A stretch of 32,429 nucleotides of DNA from NCBI GenBank assembly GCA_003427395.1, contig BFEA01000551.1:689832-722260 (forward strand), given 5' to 3'. Position numbers and translations under genes: made by a program. Of the stretch, positions 1 to 10,400 are shown piece after piece. Under the pieces are notes generated by a model that ran no database searches, was not told the DNA's origin, and worked only from the letters and a program-made list of their open reading frames with translations. Numbering within the stretch: the first letter of the stretch is position 1; each line of letters opens with the position of its first letter. This DNA is from Chara braunii. Its lineage: Eukaryota > Streptophyta > Charophyceae > Charales > Characeae.

Positions 1-258
1 TGAAACCGCTTTTCCGAAAGCGGACTCAGCAGAAGAAGAGATTTGAACACTCGACAATGGCTGCGGCCGCTCATTCGCAATACATAGGATGATGGCTTCT
101 TCTCCTTGCTCTTGCTGAAGCTGTGCTTTCGAAGGGCGTACACATATCGACGGAGATAGATATAGTACCCCAGCCTCCCCCTCCCTAGCACGGTACGCTT
201 TTTAAATCTATTCTCCCACGCAATTACAATAATTTATGCTGTACTAATCATCGGCTGG
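1..258 (-). other. 3' flank of the FAS1 gene
   Basis: This is downstream of the TAG stop at 259-261 on the minus strand, so it should hold the 3' UTR of the FAS1 gene. I see no canonical AATAAA there. An AT-rich stretch at about 200-245 could serve as a plant-type near-upstream polyadenylation element, but this is inference. No other coding signal was seen. Confidence 0.4.
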
Positions 259-3200
259 CTATGACAGCGGGAAGAGAGCGGATGTCTCCGGGCCAAGATA
301 GAAGAAACACAGCGCAAGCAGCACAGTGAACAATAGCATGGGCAAGTTCCGTTCCGCTGCGGTCGCCGAGCCTCCAGTAAGAGGGCTGGAGGCCGAGGCT
401 GACGCCTCTGCAGTCTCCATTCCCTCCTCAGCTACCGGCCCTTCAACTCCCATGCCGCCTCGCGGAACCGCACCTACGTCAGTAGATGCAGGGGGGATGG
501 AGGGTTGAGGGAAGACGCTGTTGCCAAAAGTCGGCGCGGCGGAGAAGGAAGGTTGAGCAGGCATTTGAGTCGGCGGAAAGGATGCCTGAGCTGTAATCGG
601 CATCCCCGGGAGGGAAGGCTGAGCTGCCATCGGCATTCCCGGGACAGAAGGCTGAGCTGCCATCGGCATTACCGGGACAGAAGGCTGAGCTGCCATCGGC
701 ATTACCGGGACAGAAGGCTGAGCTGCCATCGGCATAGCCGGGATGGAGGGCTGAGCAGGAGGCATGCCAGCTGGCACCGGCAGAGAGGACACCGGAGCAA
801 CCGCCCTAGTGAGAGTGGCAGCCACGCTCGGTGGAAAGAGCACTTGATCAATGCCCTCCACAGCAACAGATTTAGTTATATTATTGTGCAGATCGGGGTC
901 CACTACGAACGCATCTCCCACCCGAATAATAGGATTACCGCCTTGAGAAGGGGTGAACTGCAAGCTCAGACTTTCCTGTTGCACGGTCGTCACATTCCTC
1001 ATAGCCATGCTGTATTGGTATTGCAGCACAGCGACAGGGAGGTACTGCAAAGTCAAGTGGTAGCGGACCACCGAGAGCCGGAACGTCAAATCGGTATCGC
1101 TGCTGTTGAAGATCCTGCCCCACGCCTCGGGGTACGTCTCGTTCATCCTCCTGAAGGCTTCATTATTGGGAGCAAATAATGTGACGTTATCAAGACCGTC
1201 CAGTTGGGATCTCAACTCAGGCGTAAGCATGTCCATAATTACTGTGTAGTCCGGCCGCTGCGCCTGCAGTGTCAGGGTGACGGTAGCCTCCTGAGGCGCG
1301 CGCACAGCCGGCACAGCGACAGATTGAGGGGGTGGCGTGGAGGCGGAGGCTGGCTGTGGTACGGAGATGCCTGCAGCTGCTTCCGAGGCAGGAGCGGTAG
1401 GAAGAGACTCGGGCGTGGTCTGCGGAGGAACAGACGCGGCGGCGATGGTTGACTCGGGCACAGCCACGGGGATACTAGTAGCGGGAACTGACGGTTGCGC
1501 GGCGGGGACCGAGGACTGCGCAGAGGCTGCGGGAGTTGGTGTTGCTGGGGTTGATGGGGACGTGGGCTCAGGCTCGGACTCGCGGCTGAGGACGGCGGAC
1601 GGTTCCGCCGTAGGCATGGACAGGGACGATACAGGCTCGGAAGCGACGGGGATCGGTGAGGTGAGGGAGGAGGGGTTAGTGCTGCCTTCGGAGATGGACG
1701 GCTCAGCAGCTGAAGAAGACACGTTTTCCGTGACTGCGGTGGAGGTCACCGCAACGCTGCTGGTACTGCCTGCTGACGACGGTTCGACGCCCTCCGCGGA
1801 TCCCGCAGCGGCAGTGGAACTGGGAGAAATCTCGCTGACAGTAGGTGGCGATGCAGAGGGCACCGACTGAGCGGCATCGGACACGTTGGCGGTCTCTGCC
1901 GGAGAGGAGGGGGTAGGCAAAGAAGAGGCAGGAGTGGAGGTGTTCGTGCTTGCAACAGCAGCAGAGGAATCGACTGCTGAAGAGGAAACAGCTGCAGGCT
2001 CGGAGGAGGCCGTAGAATTGTCAGGCGATGATGGGAGGGAAGACTGTGATGACGGTACTGCAGCTGCAGCTTCCGATGTCACGGACGCATTCGAAGCTGG
2101 CTCGCTAGCAGAGGGGAGAGAAGCCGACGACGTCGCCGACGTGGCACTAGCAGCAGATGACGTGGCATTAGCAGCAGCTGGCGTGGACTCTTCTGGCTGG
2201 GGCGTGGAGGATGCCGAAGACGGGGTCGCAGGCGAAGCGGGAAGGGAGGCAGTAGGTGCAACCGATGAGTCTGACGTGGCATTAGCGGAGGGTTCGACCG
2301 CCGAAGAGGCAGAGGACGGCGGCGAGGACGCTTCAGAAGTAGAAGGCGCTGCCGCCGGTGGTTTGGAAGGAGTGGCAGATGTGTCAGGGCTTGTTGAGGT
2401 ATTAGATGGAGATGCTTCTGCTGGTTTGGAAGCTACGGCAGGCTTGTCGGCAGTTGAGTTGGAAGTAGTGGCAGCAGCCGGCGTAGAAGGCTTAGCCTGC
2501 GCGGTGGAGTTATTACTTCTCGGAGCGGTGGACGTGCGATTACCGGCGACGGGGGACGGCCTCGACGATGGGGGGCGCGGCGAGCCCGAGGTGGAAGCAT
2601 TCGCCGGCGGGGGCGATGGAGCCGACGAAGGGGGCGAGCGGGGTTCGGCCTCCGACGACGGCGAAGTCGCAGATACTTCCGACGAGCTCTCGTTCGTCGG
2701 CTTCTCCGGCGACGCGGACGATGCCGAAGCCGACCTCCTTGCTCTCATTCCGGAGACGGGGGTTTCGTCGCTAGAAGGAGAGGAGGATGACGAAGGCGAT
2801 GGCGATGACTCTGTAGTGGAGGAGGATCCGTCACTGGAAGGAGAAGGGGAGGAGGAAGACGAGGAGTGCGAGGTGGAATTATGCAACTGCGCCGGCGAAG
2901 ACGGCGTTTTGTCGGAAGAGGAAGAGGATTTGGCGGCGGCTTCTTCTAGCCGTCGAGCTGCGTCGGACGGGAGCAACAATCTGCCAATCCCATGCACGAC
3001 CCCGTCCGCCTCAACGATTCCGTCTGGTCTCGTTACTGCCACAGACTCCACGAACGCTTTCGCGCCGTTAGCCACCGTTAACAGGATGCTATCCCCCTGG
3101 AAAGACTCGAATGTGGACCCGTTGACGAAGTCCTTAGCCAGGATTCGAGCTCCTGGCACGGCGTGGTACAACAGGATGGACCGGAGCAAGTCAATGTTGC

Positions 3201-3573
3201 CCGGGTCAACAATGTAGGACCGCACGGAAGGCGGCATGGAGGCTGATAAAGCAGCATTCGTCGGGGCAAACATTGACAGAGGTTTAACGTTCTCGCTGTC
3301 TAGAACGGAGAGAACATCCGCCTCCTCCAACAATGCAACGAATTCGGTGAAGTCCGCAGATTCGCTGAGCGATCGTACAACCGTGGGCGTTCGTGCCCGC
3401 CTTCCGTCATCAAGCACAGACCGACTCGAGACGAGGCAAGGGTAAAAACAAACAGAAAGAATAGCAATCAAACACAAATGCCGAGCACGTAACGGACAAA
3501 TAGAGAAAGAATAAGATGAAGAAATGGGAACGAATAGACGAGCAAACGACCCTGTTAAGCGATCGACCGCCAT
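259..3573 (-). CDS. Secreted two-FAS1-domain fasciclin-like arabinogalactan-type protein with a long Ser/Pro/Ala linker
   Basis: Single uninterrupted frame of 1104 residues. The ATG sits in a good plant context (AAAATGG), and an in-frame TAG lies two codons upstream (3577-3579), so no longer N-terminus is possible without splicing. A hydrophobic core at residues 33-50 follows a basic 32-residue n-region and fits a signal peptide. FAS1 domain 1 spans about 70-205 (FAPTNAAL at 102-109, YH at 136-137, closing DGVVHGIGRLLLP at 190-202). Residues ~210-755 are a disordered Ser/Pro/Ala/Thr linker with many SP, AP, TP and N-x-S/T sites, typical of arabinogalactan O-glycosylation. FAS1 domain 2 spans about 770-921 (FAPNNEAF at 800-807, YH at 838-839). 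Then come 11-residue Pro/Met/Ala/Gln repeats (~930-997) and a C-terminal hydrophobic segment (1077-1094) after small residues, possibly a GPI signal or membrane anchor. Family knowledge: FAS1 proteins mediate cell-wall and cell-surface adhesion. The ~550-residue linker is much longer than in usual plant FLAs. Domain assignment is firm; the exact role is inferred. Confidence 0.9.
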   Translation of the reverse strand: MAVDRLTGSFARLFVPISSSYSFSICPLRARHLCLIAILSVCFYPCLVSSRSVLDDGRRARTPTVVRSLSESADFTEFVALLEEADVLSVLDSENVKPLSMFAPTNAALSASMPPSVRSYIVDPGNIDLLRSILLYHAVPGARILAKDFVNGSTFESFQGDSILLTVANGAKAFVESVAVTRPDGIVEADGVVHGIGRLLLPSDAARRLEEAAAKSSSSSDKTPSSPAQLHNSTSHSSSSSSPSPSSDGSSSTTESSPSPSSSSSPSSDETPVSGMRARRSASASSASPEKPTNESSSEVSATSPSSEAEPRSPPSSAPSPPPANASTSGSPRPPSSRPSPVAGNRTSTAPRSNNSTAQAKPSTPAAATTSNSTADKPAVASKPAEASPSNTSTSPDTSATPSKPPAAAPSTSEASSPPSSASSAVEPSANATSDSSVAPTASLPASPATPSSASSTPQPEESTPAAANATSSAASATSATSSASLPSASEPASNASVTSEAAAAVPSSQSSLPSSPDNSTASSEPAAVSSSAVDSSAAVASTNTSTPASSLPTPSSPAETANVSDAAQSVPSASPPTVSEISPSSTAAAGSAEGVEPSSAGSTSSVAVTSTAVTENVSSSAAEPSISEGSTNPSSLTSPIPVASEPVSSLSMPTAEPSAVLSRESEPEPTSPSTPATPTPAASAQSSVPAAQPSVPATSIPVAVPESTIAAASVPPQTTPESLPTAPASEAAAGISVPQPASASTPPPQSVAVPAVRAPQEATVTLTLQAQRPDYTVIMDMLTPELRSQLDGLDNVTLFAPNNEAFRRMNETYPEAWGRIFNSSDTDLTFRLSVVRYHLTLQYLPVAVLQYQYSMAMRNVTTVQQESLSLQFTPSQGGNPIIRVGDAFVVDPDLHNNITKSVAVEGIDQVLFPPSVAATLTRAVAPVSSLPVPAGMPPAQPSIPAMPMAAQPSVPVMPMAAQPSVPVMPMAAQPSVPGMPMAAQPSLPGMPITAQASFPPTQMPAQPSFSAAPTFGNSVFPQPSIPPASTDVGAVPRGGMGVEGPVAEEGMETAEASASASSPLTGGSATAAERNLPMLLFTVLLALCFFYLGPETSALFPLS
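585..782 (-). repeat. 33-bp in-frame tandem repeat inside the FAS1 gene
   Basis: A 33-bp unit begins at 585, 618, 651, 684, 717 and 750, the central copies being almost identical. It encodes an 11-residue unit of the type QPSVPVMPMAA near the C-terminus, after the second FAS1 domain. Because 33 is a multiple of three, copy-number change keeps the frame. The proline spacing suggests an extended, wall-interacting stalk (inference). Confidence 0.9.
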
Positions 3574-4130
3574 TTTCTACCAGCTGCAAGTTTTACACCA
3601 AAGCTTATCCGTTGTTGTACCACCCACACCGACTAAAGCAAAGCTAGCGAAGTTGGAGACTGACTGACTACCACTTTCGAGGGCACAGTCCTCCTTGCCC
3701 TCGTTCCTTCTCGGTCTGGCAGTCCACTGAATCTCGACGAATGACGAAGTGCCTAAAGAGAGAGATTGGGGACACAGAGAGAGAGAGAGAGAAAGAAAAA
3801 TAGAGAGGGAGAGAAAGAGGGATACGAAATTGAAGAAGAAGAAGAAGAACCACTCCGTCCTCGTTTCGAGCACTTCACACCGCTCTGCACAGTGAAAACG
3901 AACAGTAACAGTACCTGCCACTATATGCCGATGATGAACGAGCCTCAGAATGCCAACCAAACAGCGAGGTCGCAGAAAAAAGAGAAATCACATTACCACT
4001 GATGATGATCACGACAGCCTTGGAGGACCAACAGGAAGGAGGCAGCGTTCGTGAATAAACAGTGAGCGTCTTGGGAGAGGAGAGTTGTCCACCCCCGACG
4101 ACAAGGTGCTAGCCGCTACGCGCCTCCGCC
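3574..4130 (-). promoter_or_regulatory. Putative 5' leader/promoter of the FAS1 gene, CT-rich on the transcribed strand
   Basis: Upstream of the FAS1 start the minus strand carries a long pyrimidine tract (a GA-rich run at 3774-3850 on the plus strand), ending in a TTC-triplet run at about 3832-3850. CT-rich leaders (Y-patch/TC elements) are common just downstream of plant transcription starts. A TTGCAG about 10 bases before the ATG could be a splice acceptor of a 5'-UTR intron. No convincing TATA box was found. The assignment is positional and compositional only. Confidence 0.4.
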
Positions 4131-4153
4131 ATTGTCATAGTCGTTGTCGGCCA

Positions 4154-4184
4154 CCTCCCTCCTCCCTCCTCCCTCCTCCCTCCT
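4154..4184 (+). repeat. 7-bp (CCTCCCT) minisatellite
   Basis: Four to five perfect copies of a 7-base C/T unit. This is simple sequence in the intergenic space upstream of the FAS1 gene. Confidence 0.9.
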
Positions 4185-4219
4185 GCCACTGCCGCTTCTA
4201 ATCCTTTCTTCCGCGATGA

Positions 4220-4756
4220 ATGAATGCAGCTGAGGTAGTCAGTGCCCGAGTGTTGCAGCTGTCTTGGGAAATGCCGCCCGAGGGAGAACGATCTACCGCA
4301 AGCATGGCGGGCAGGCAACAGGGCGAGGCGTGGAGAGTCGCGATGGTGGCCAGTCACCACGAGCTGTCGTCGTTCCAGGCAACGGCGGCAAGGGCTCGAG
4401 AGGCCGAAAGGCGGGAAGCCGAGATAAAAGCGGGAAAAGGAGGAGAAAAAGCAGAGGCGATCCAGTCCGCCCGCCCGCCCGCCCGCCCGCCCGCCAGCAG
4501 ATCTTTGACAGGAGATGAGCTCCTCGAGAAGCGTTCAAGCTCGTCGACTGAAAGAAAACAACATTCGAGAGCCGTACGCGGAGCAGCCAAAAATTCGACG
4601 TCAACCACAGGCGGTAAAGAGAAGGACATAGACCATACACCAAAGGCCTCCGTGCTTAGTTTGGTACAATGGCCGCCGGACAGAGTGGCATTGGTACAAT
4701 GCCCGCTGGACAGAGAAGCACGTCACAGAAGGGACGACAAGACTGGCTGTGAATAA
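4220..4756 (+). CDS. Doubtful hypothetical ORF, 178 residues, divergent from the FAS1 gene
   Basis: An ATG-to-TAA frame of 178 residues on the strand opposite the FAS1 gene, starting about 650 bases from the FAS1 ATG. I do not recognise it. The middle is Ala/Arg/Glu-rich and predicted helical; residues around 83-92 (RPPARPPA) are produced by the (CCCG)n microsatellite at 4467-4495, and the tail contains two copies of a 10-residue unit from the 30-bp duplication at 4661-4720. Such simple-sequence content and the GC-rich setting make a chance frame likely. A real divergently transcribed gene sharing a promoter region is possible but not supported by any domain. Confidence 0.15.
   Translation: MNAAEVVSARVLQLSWEMPPEGERSTASMAGRQQGEAWRVAMVASHHELSSFQATAARAREAERREAEIKAGKGGEKAEAIQSARPPARPPASRSLTGDELLEKRSSSSTERKQHSRAVRGAAKNSTSTTGGKEKDIDHTPKASVLSLVQWPPDRVALVQCPLDREARHRRDDKTGCE
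4467..4495 (+). repeat. (CCCG)n microsatellite
   Basis: About seven perfect copies of the tetranucleotide CCCG/CCGC. Confidence 0.95.
4661..4720 (+). repeat. 30-bp tandem duplication (two copies)
   Basis: TTGGTACAATG begins at 4661 and again at 4691, each followed by a similar CCGCYGGACAGAG segment. The two 30-base copies differ at a few positions. Period 30 keeps frame within the doubtful ORF 4220-4756. Confidence 0.85.
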
Positions 4757-4872
4757 CCCCGCGCAAGCACTCTCCAAACCCCGCGGAAACGAGACCGCGC
4801 AGTGCGCGCCACTGCCGACGGGACCGCTACGACCTTACAGCAGAGCAAAGGTTGAGCGCGGGGATTGTCTAT

Positions 4873-4898
4873 CGCGCGCGCGCGCGCGCGTGAGAGAN

Positions 4899-4969
<71 letters not shown>
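4873..4969 (+). repeat. (CG)n then (GA)n microsatellite with one unresolved base
   Basis: An 18-base CG run at 4873-4890 is followed directly by a GA run of about 78 bases at 4892-4969, with an N at 4898 and an AC step beside it. Length and the N suggest unreliable assembly here. Confidence 0.95.
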
Positions 4970-4971
<2 letters not shown>

Positions 4972-5063
4972 CTAAAAAAAGAAGAGTTGAGCGGCAACGA
5001 CTGATGTATCTATGAGCTGTCAAGCGCATAAATGGGAAGATATGCAGGCAATAACTATAAAGA

Positions 5064-5468
5064 ATGGGCGCACAAAAGAGAAAAGAGACGTTTTTCCCCG
5101 CCGCCATGTATTGCCTGGGAGAGAGAACCTACAACCTACTACCGTGGAGAACATCCACCCCGCTCCAGTATTGCAAGGGTGGCAACGAACCCTGCTTTAC
5201 GGAACCAACAAAGAAAAGTCGACGGCCGCGATTACTAGCCTCCTCCCTACACCATCCGATCTGCCAGTACGACCACGTAGTTATGTGCCCACAAAGAAAC
5301 ATCTTTGATCTCACTGGGGCGACGTCCGACTGGACGGATTTAGCCCATAAATGCAGAAGAGCGTATCAATCCCAATTTTCTGCAACTCTCTGCAAACACG
5401 TCTACATTCCGGCGCTAGTGGGACCGCCCACTTGGGGTACTGTAGTGATGACCCTAGTAGGATGGTAA
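5064..5468 (+). CDS. Doubtful hypothetical ORF, 134 residues
   Basis: An ATG-to-TAA frame with fairly balanced composition and six cysteines, unlike the low-complexity frames around it. It has no recognisable domain, signal peptide or membrane segment. A possible polyadenylation signal (AATAAA at about 5484) lies shortly after the stop, but the downstream DNA is T/A-rich simple sequence in any case. Chance frame is the default reading; a short gene or exon cannot be excluded. Confidence 0.15.
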   Translation: MGAQKRKETFFPAAMYCLGERTYNLLPWRTSTPLQYCKGGNEPCFTEPTKKSRRPRLLASSLHHPICQYDHVVMCPQRNIFDLTGATSDWTDLAHKCRRAYQSQFSATLCKHVYIPALVGPPTWGTVVMTLVGW

Positions 5469-5469
5469 C

Positions 5470-6640
5470 CCACAACAGCCCAGAAATAAAAGTTTGAAAA
5501 TAAAAAAATAAAAAAAATCAGTTTTTGGGTGAAAAAAGGCAGAAATACCATAAAACCCCACCATCGCCTTCAGATCCCCGCGATCGACGGTGCGGACACC
5601 TACTCTATCCAATACGCAATCTTCTTTTTCTTCTCTTTTTTTTATTTTACGGGGACCTTTTTCCTCCTTCGTCTCGATTTATGAGTGTCGTCCTTGCGCC
5701 CTTTTTATTTTACGGGGCCATGCTAATTTTTTTTACGGGCCTTTTTCCCTCCTTTTTTTTTTTCAAAGATCCTAGGACCCCTATCTCTGTCATGGCGTTA
5801 GATCCATGATGAACGACAACCAAGCAACGACTCGATGTGCGTTGTAGTGCCGTTGCCGAGTGCGTTGACGGTAAGGCCCCACGTGGCCGGATTTTGCGAC
5901 CAAGTACATTTCCAGACAGCCCGCCCGCCGGCGCCACTCGACAACACCCGCGCGCAACGGTGTTCACGGCGGATCATTCGGCACCGGACGCGCGCGCGCA
6001 CGCCTCTCCGCCGCCTCCTTTGCTACAGATATCGGACCTCGCTGCACAACTCACAAACGTGCAATAATGAATTTTCTACCTCAAAATGGGTAGATACACC
6101 ACCGCCACTTTTCATTTTTTTATTTTTTTTCAAAAGGACAGACTTCCTGGAGAAAAAAAAAGAAAAATTGGGGCCGGCCCCCCACAATTTGGCCACGGTT
6201 CCACTAGCAAAGGATTTGTGCTTTTTCTTTCCGGTTCCCAAGAATGGGAGGCGGGGAAAGAAAATAGAAGTGAGGGGCGGTACCGGGCGACCAGCGTAGC
6301 ACTCCGGGACCTCCGCCAGCGATTAGCGTGTATACGTCGCCGAGAGTTGCTCGCCTTCATTTCGGAGGTAGGTTTTGCCGTGCAGCAGCTGCGTCACTCA
6401 GGTAGTCCATAGCCTAGCCTAGGTAGAGGAGCGGAGTCGTCGTAACCGAGGATCTCTCATGAGTAAGGAGGCACGTTTGGGAGGGAGAAGGCCAGGTTAC
6501 CCAGGCAGTCCATGACCCTGGTAAATCGTATATCTGTCCATGTCTTCTCAACAGGAGCAAGGACAGCTGTTAGTAGGTAGGGTACTGAGATATCATGGGC
6601 CGGTAAATGGTGCGATGCTCACTCTTACCACTCCTTCACA
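5470..6640. other. Intergenic, no gene supported
   Basis: T-rich and A-rich runs dominate. A short motif TTTTATTTTACGGGG occurs twice about 60 bases apart (around 5638 and 5703), with a third partial copy (TTTTTTTTACGGGCC) near 5726. A CpG-rich stretch lies at 5870-6010. Frames of 60-150 codons here overlap on both strands and look like chance products of simple sequence. Confidence 0.5.
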
Positions 6641-7490
6641 AAAGGTATTCTCAGACACTACGTGCATAGACCTCAGCCACGAGGGGCAATCTCAATTCAG
6701 GTGCTTTTCTTGAGGATCAAATGATGGTAGATTAAATGACGCCACAGCGAAGCGAGGGGGAAAGGAAGTAATTACCACGGTAAGAAGATGGAGTTACTAA
6801 AAGAGTGAAGATCTCACACGGAGAGTAGAGGTCGAATCGACAATCGTCCGACACTTCGCAGATCAGGGTCCAGGGGCCCTACGCTCACTCACGGGGAAAA
6901 CACCCGCTAGCACTAAGCGAGAGGGTAAGGAAGGAAATAACCACGGTAAGATGGAGTTACTGGAAGAGTGAAGACCTCACACGAAGAGTAGAGGTCGAAT
7001 CGACAATCAACAATCGCTATGATGATACAACGAAGCAAGGGGGAAGGAAGGGAACTACCACGGTAAGATGGAGTTACTGAAAGAGTGAAGATCGCGCACG
7101 GAGAGTAGAGATCGAATTCACAAACGCTCGCTATTACGCAGATCTCACACAGAGAGTAGAGGTCGATCTCGCTCAGGGGTGCTACGCTCACTCACGGGGT
7201 AAACACCCACGCGAGAGAGCATCGCTCAGACCGCACAATACGCACCAGACGCTATGAGAGAGAACGAAGCGCAAAGTCTCATAGTATCTTCTCAGATACT
7301 ACGTGCATAGACCTCAGCCACGAGGGGCAATCTCAATTCATGTGCTTTTCTTGAGGATCCGATGATGATAGTAGGTTAATGATGCCACCTCGAAGCGACG
7401 GGGAAAGGAAGGAAATTACCACGGTAAGAAGATAGAGTTACTAAAAGAGTGAAGATCTCACACAGAGAGTTGATCGACCAATAAGAGGTG
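6640..7490 (+). repeat. Interspersed family of ~100-bp degenerate repeats within a 641-bp duplication
   Basis: A block with ACTACGTGCATAGACCTCAG at about 6657 recurs at about 7298, offset 641 bases, with more than 60 bases of near identity. A second unit, containing ACCACGGTAAGA, GGAGTTACT, AGAGTGAAGA and GAGAGTAGAGGTCGA, occurs four times (about 6743-6850, 6914-7010, 7025-7130 and 7385-7470). A third (CTACGCTCACTCACGGGG) occurs at 6878 and 7180. Units differ by 5-15 percent by eye. No reading frame spans them. Confidence 0.8.
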
Positions 7491-10400
7491 GAGTCAGAGA
7501 AGGGCTCTAACGTAATTAAGGCTTCAACCTGGGGTATGCACGGGAAGAGGCAGACAACAATCGCCCAGTTCATATTAGGACGATCCACGTAGGCACGAAT
7601 CAGGAAGAAGAGAATGTCGGGCAGAAGTGGGTAGTGTACCTAATTCTTACTGAGGTAAATTGTTTCTCCCGCGGTGGAATCGATGTAGCGCTCCTAATAC
7701 AGACAGCCAAGACACTTCGTGAGGCTCACCGCACCCCTCCACGAGGAAGAGTACCCATCAACACACACTGAATGAAAGGTCGGAATAGAACGAGCTTGAC
7801 TACCGATTGGCAGACTGGAGTCGTTGCAGGACTGGGGAGTCTGGTAAGCCATGGCAAACGTATCGGGGGAGAAGAGATCCCACCACCCCAACCCTTTCAC
7901 AGTGGAGGAAAACCTTTCCAGAGTGCGAGCGTCGGTGGGTCGACGTTACGATGAAGGGAGAGCAAGAACGAGGTCGTCCCGGGGATTTTGTTAACGTCAC
8001 CTGCTATGTCCACAACTTACCCAGGGGTTTTCTTCCTTTTGTCATCACGTGTTGGGAGATCGTCCTTTTGTGAGCCGGGCGAAAAAGGGTCTCCTCTCGA
8101 GCTCCTGTCCGTTTTGTGTGAGATCAGTGTGACAGCATGTTGGGCGTTGCATACACGGTGAACACTATGTGACCAGAGGCTATCTTGCGACGACAACATC
8201 AGAGACGATTGCAACCTTGAGAATGGGGAAGGGAGTACTTTGCGAGCTAAAAAAGACCGTCAGCCAACCATAAAGTTGCCATCACTCGTGCGAGAAGTCA
8301 CTATCAAGGGGGAGTTCAAGGGACTGCCACCTCGTGCATGGGGGAGCCTTTGGCGCGACTCGCCTGGCTGACATTAGCGGTTTCATGCTGATTTCACTTG
8401 TGCCAGTTTAGCGAACGGGACTGTGAAGTGTGTGTCAGGCATGCAACGAATGTTTCACATGTGACCCTTGCTCGCCCTGATGAAAGAGTGACCCCGTAAT
8501 GCAAGTTGTTACCCTTCCTTAATATGCTTCCCCTGTCCTCACAGTTTTTGGTCACTGAGAGCAGCCTCTGTCGACTCGCCGTTTGACTTTTGGACGATAA
8601 GAAGAAGGCTTGTCATTCATCTCCCGCTCAACTTGCGTGATTAAGGTCACGCCTCGCTGCTGCATGGAGATCGTATGGGAGAAATGTTGGTTAAGATCGA
8701 GCGTTGAGGGCGCCTGTCCCTTGCTGACGTCTTCAGCCTAGCGCAGACGGCCGTATTGCTTGATGTGAGGGAGTCGTATTCAGTCAGGCAGCTATGTTGA
8801 GTAATGAAAGGAGTACGAGCTTGCACGAGCACTCTCTAGAAGGAAGCCAACGACTTTTGCAAAGCCACTCCTAATGGTGAGGCTATTGCTCGCATTCTCA
8901 GTTGAGCCGCAGGGTGGTGAGCGCTGTGAGAAAATCGTGTGAGCGAGCTTGTAATTGTGTATGCGGTGAAGGAAGCGACTATCGGTACGAGTGCCGTGTC
9001 ACGGGTGGGGTTTTCAATGTGGTACTATATATGCTCGTGTAGGGACAAAGAGAAACACTTTTATTGACGTTATCATCACGCTGGTTTGGGTCATCGTTCA
9101 TTGTCCCTGAAACTAAGCTCATCAAGATAGGGCGAACGTGGGTCCGCGAACTCAAGAGACCTACTGCCGCCAGAAACCAGAGAGTCTAATGGCTACTGCT
9201 ACTAAACAGTTGTGTTCGAGGCCACTCGTCCCTCCTCTCAGTTAGCAATCTGTGGCCCTGCTTATCTCCTCTCATGACAGTCACTATCAATATCTGTGAG
9301 AGAGGAGGGGCCTAGCTTATGCGACAAATCCACGAATCCATGTAAGCATGGTTGTCAAACGGGCTGACAGGTAATAATAATTTCGACCGTTCGTATTTTG
9401 CACTTGTTCTGGTTCTTGGCAATAATGAGAAAATTCGCCAGGCGGACCGAAATGGTCTTAATCTGATATAACCAGTTTCAGGTCACCTCACGTGTGATTT
9501 TGTAATGCAGATAAGTGTCTGCAATGACTGGAGGACTAGAGAGTTGTCTAGTCGGGCTAAGTCAATCCCAGCCATTATGAAATGTAATTTACTTGTCGGT
9601 TGTATGTCACTCTGGTGCAAATTGAGTTGATTTCATGTTTTAGCTCAACCCTTCTGTGGATTTGTCAATGAAGTATGAGTTCATTAAGCTCATTCGATTG
9701 TTGCTCTCTGCGTGTAACTGAAAATGGTGTTCGGGAGATTGAGGATCAATCATTTCCAGAGCTTTTATTGAACATAGACTGATAGTGCTATAAGTTTCAG
9801 ACTCTCCCACGCATACGTGAGGAGGAAAATCAACGGATCAAGAGGGGTTAAACGAATCAGTCCCGAAAATGAGTTTTGTTTATGTCTGTTTCTCTATGGT
9901 CTTCGTTACCTTTTTGTCACTAATGGGTAGGAGATTGTTCATGTTACAAAAGATCACCTACCTTCTGGCAAAGTACCTGCTGGATGGTGATTGAAGGAAA
10001 ATTGGTTTTTGATTATAAGTCACTTGGTGTCGCCTCTGTCACGTGTAACTGGAGATCCGTTCCTGCCATCGATTTTTCTCCGCATTGTTGAGCGTGACAG
10101 ACACTGGAAACGGAGTTCGGCTCGATGACCGAATGCTGCCTCTTCTATAGATTTTGTGATGCATGTACGAGTGTAATAGAAATTTGAAGGCTTTCTTGAA
10201 CATTATAAATGCATTTAGTGTGTAAGGTGGTTAACTTTTTCGACCTCATCACGCTCACGGAAGGAATGAGAAGAGTAAAAGTGTTTGGGTATGCTATAGG
10301 TGGATCAGAGTTCTGAAGAAAGGTATCCGTGTACCACTAATGAATCTTAGCGCAACAGAGAGCGATCACCCTTGTCTCGTATCAAGTGACATTTCGTCAG

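Noticed and set aside
1886-3217. 443-codon plus-strand frame (acidic, Ala/Glu/Gly-rich) and others opposite the FAS1 gene
   Set aside because: They are antisense shadows of the Ser/Pro/Ala-rich GC-biased linker; the minus frame has FAS1 domains, a signal peptide and a good start context.
4749-5107. Arg-Glu and Ser-Leu repeat frames
   Set aside because: They are translations of the GA microsatellite, including an N.
5835-6299. 154-codon plus frame with overlapping frames on both strands
   Set aside because: Poly-Phe and poly-Lys segments come from T and A runs; no domain or conserved composition.
8950-9190. Possible LTR promoter (ACTATATATGC then GGGACAAAGAG)
   Set aside because: No second copy, no TG..CA ends and no primer-binding site were found; no gag/pol frame follows.
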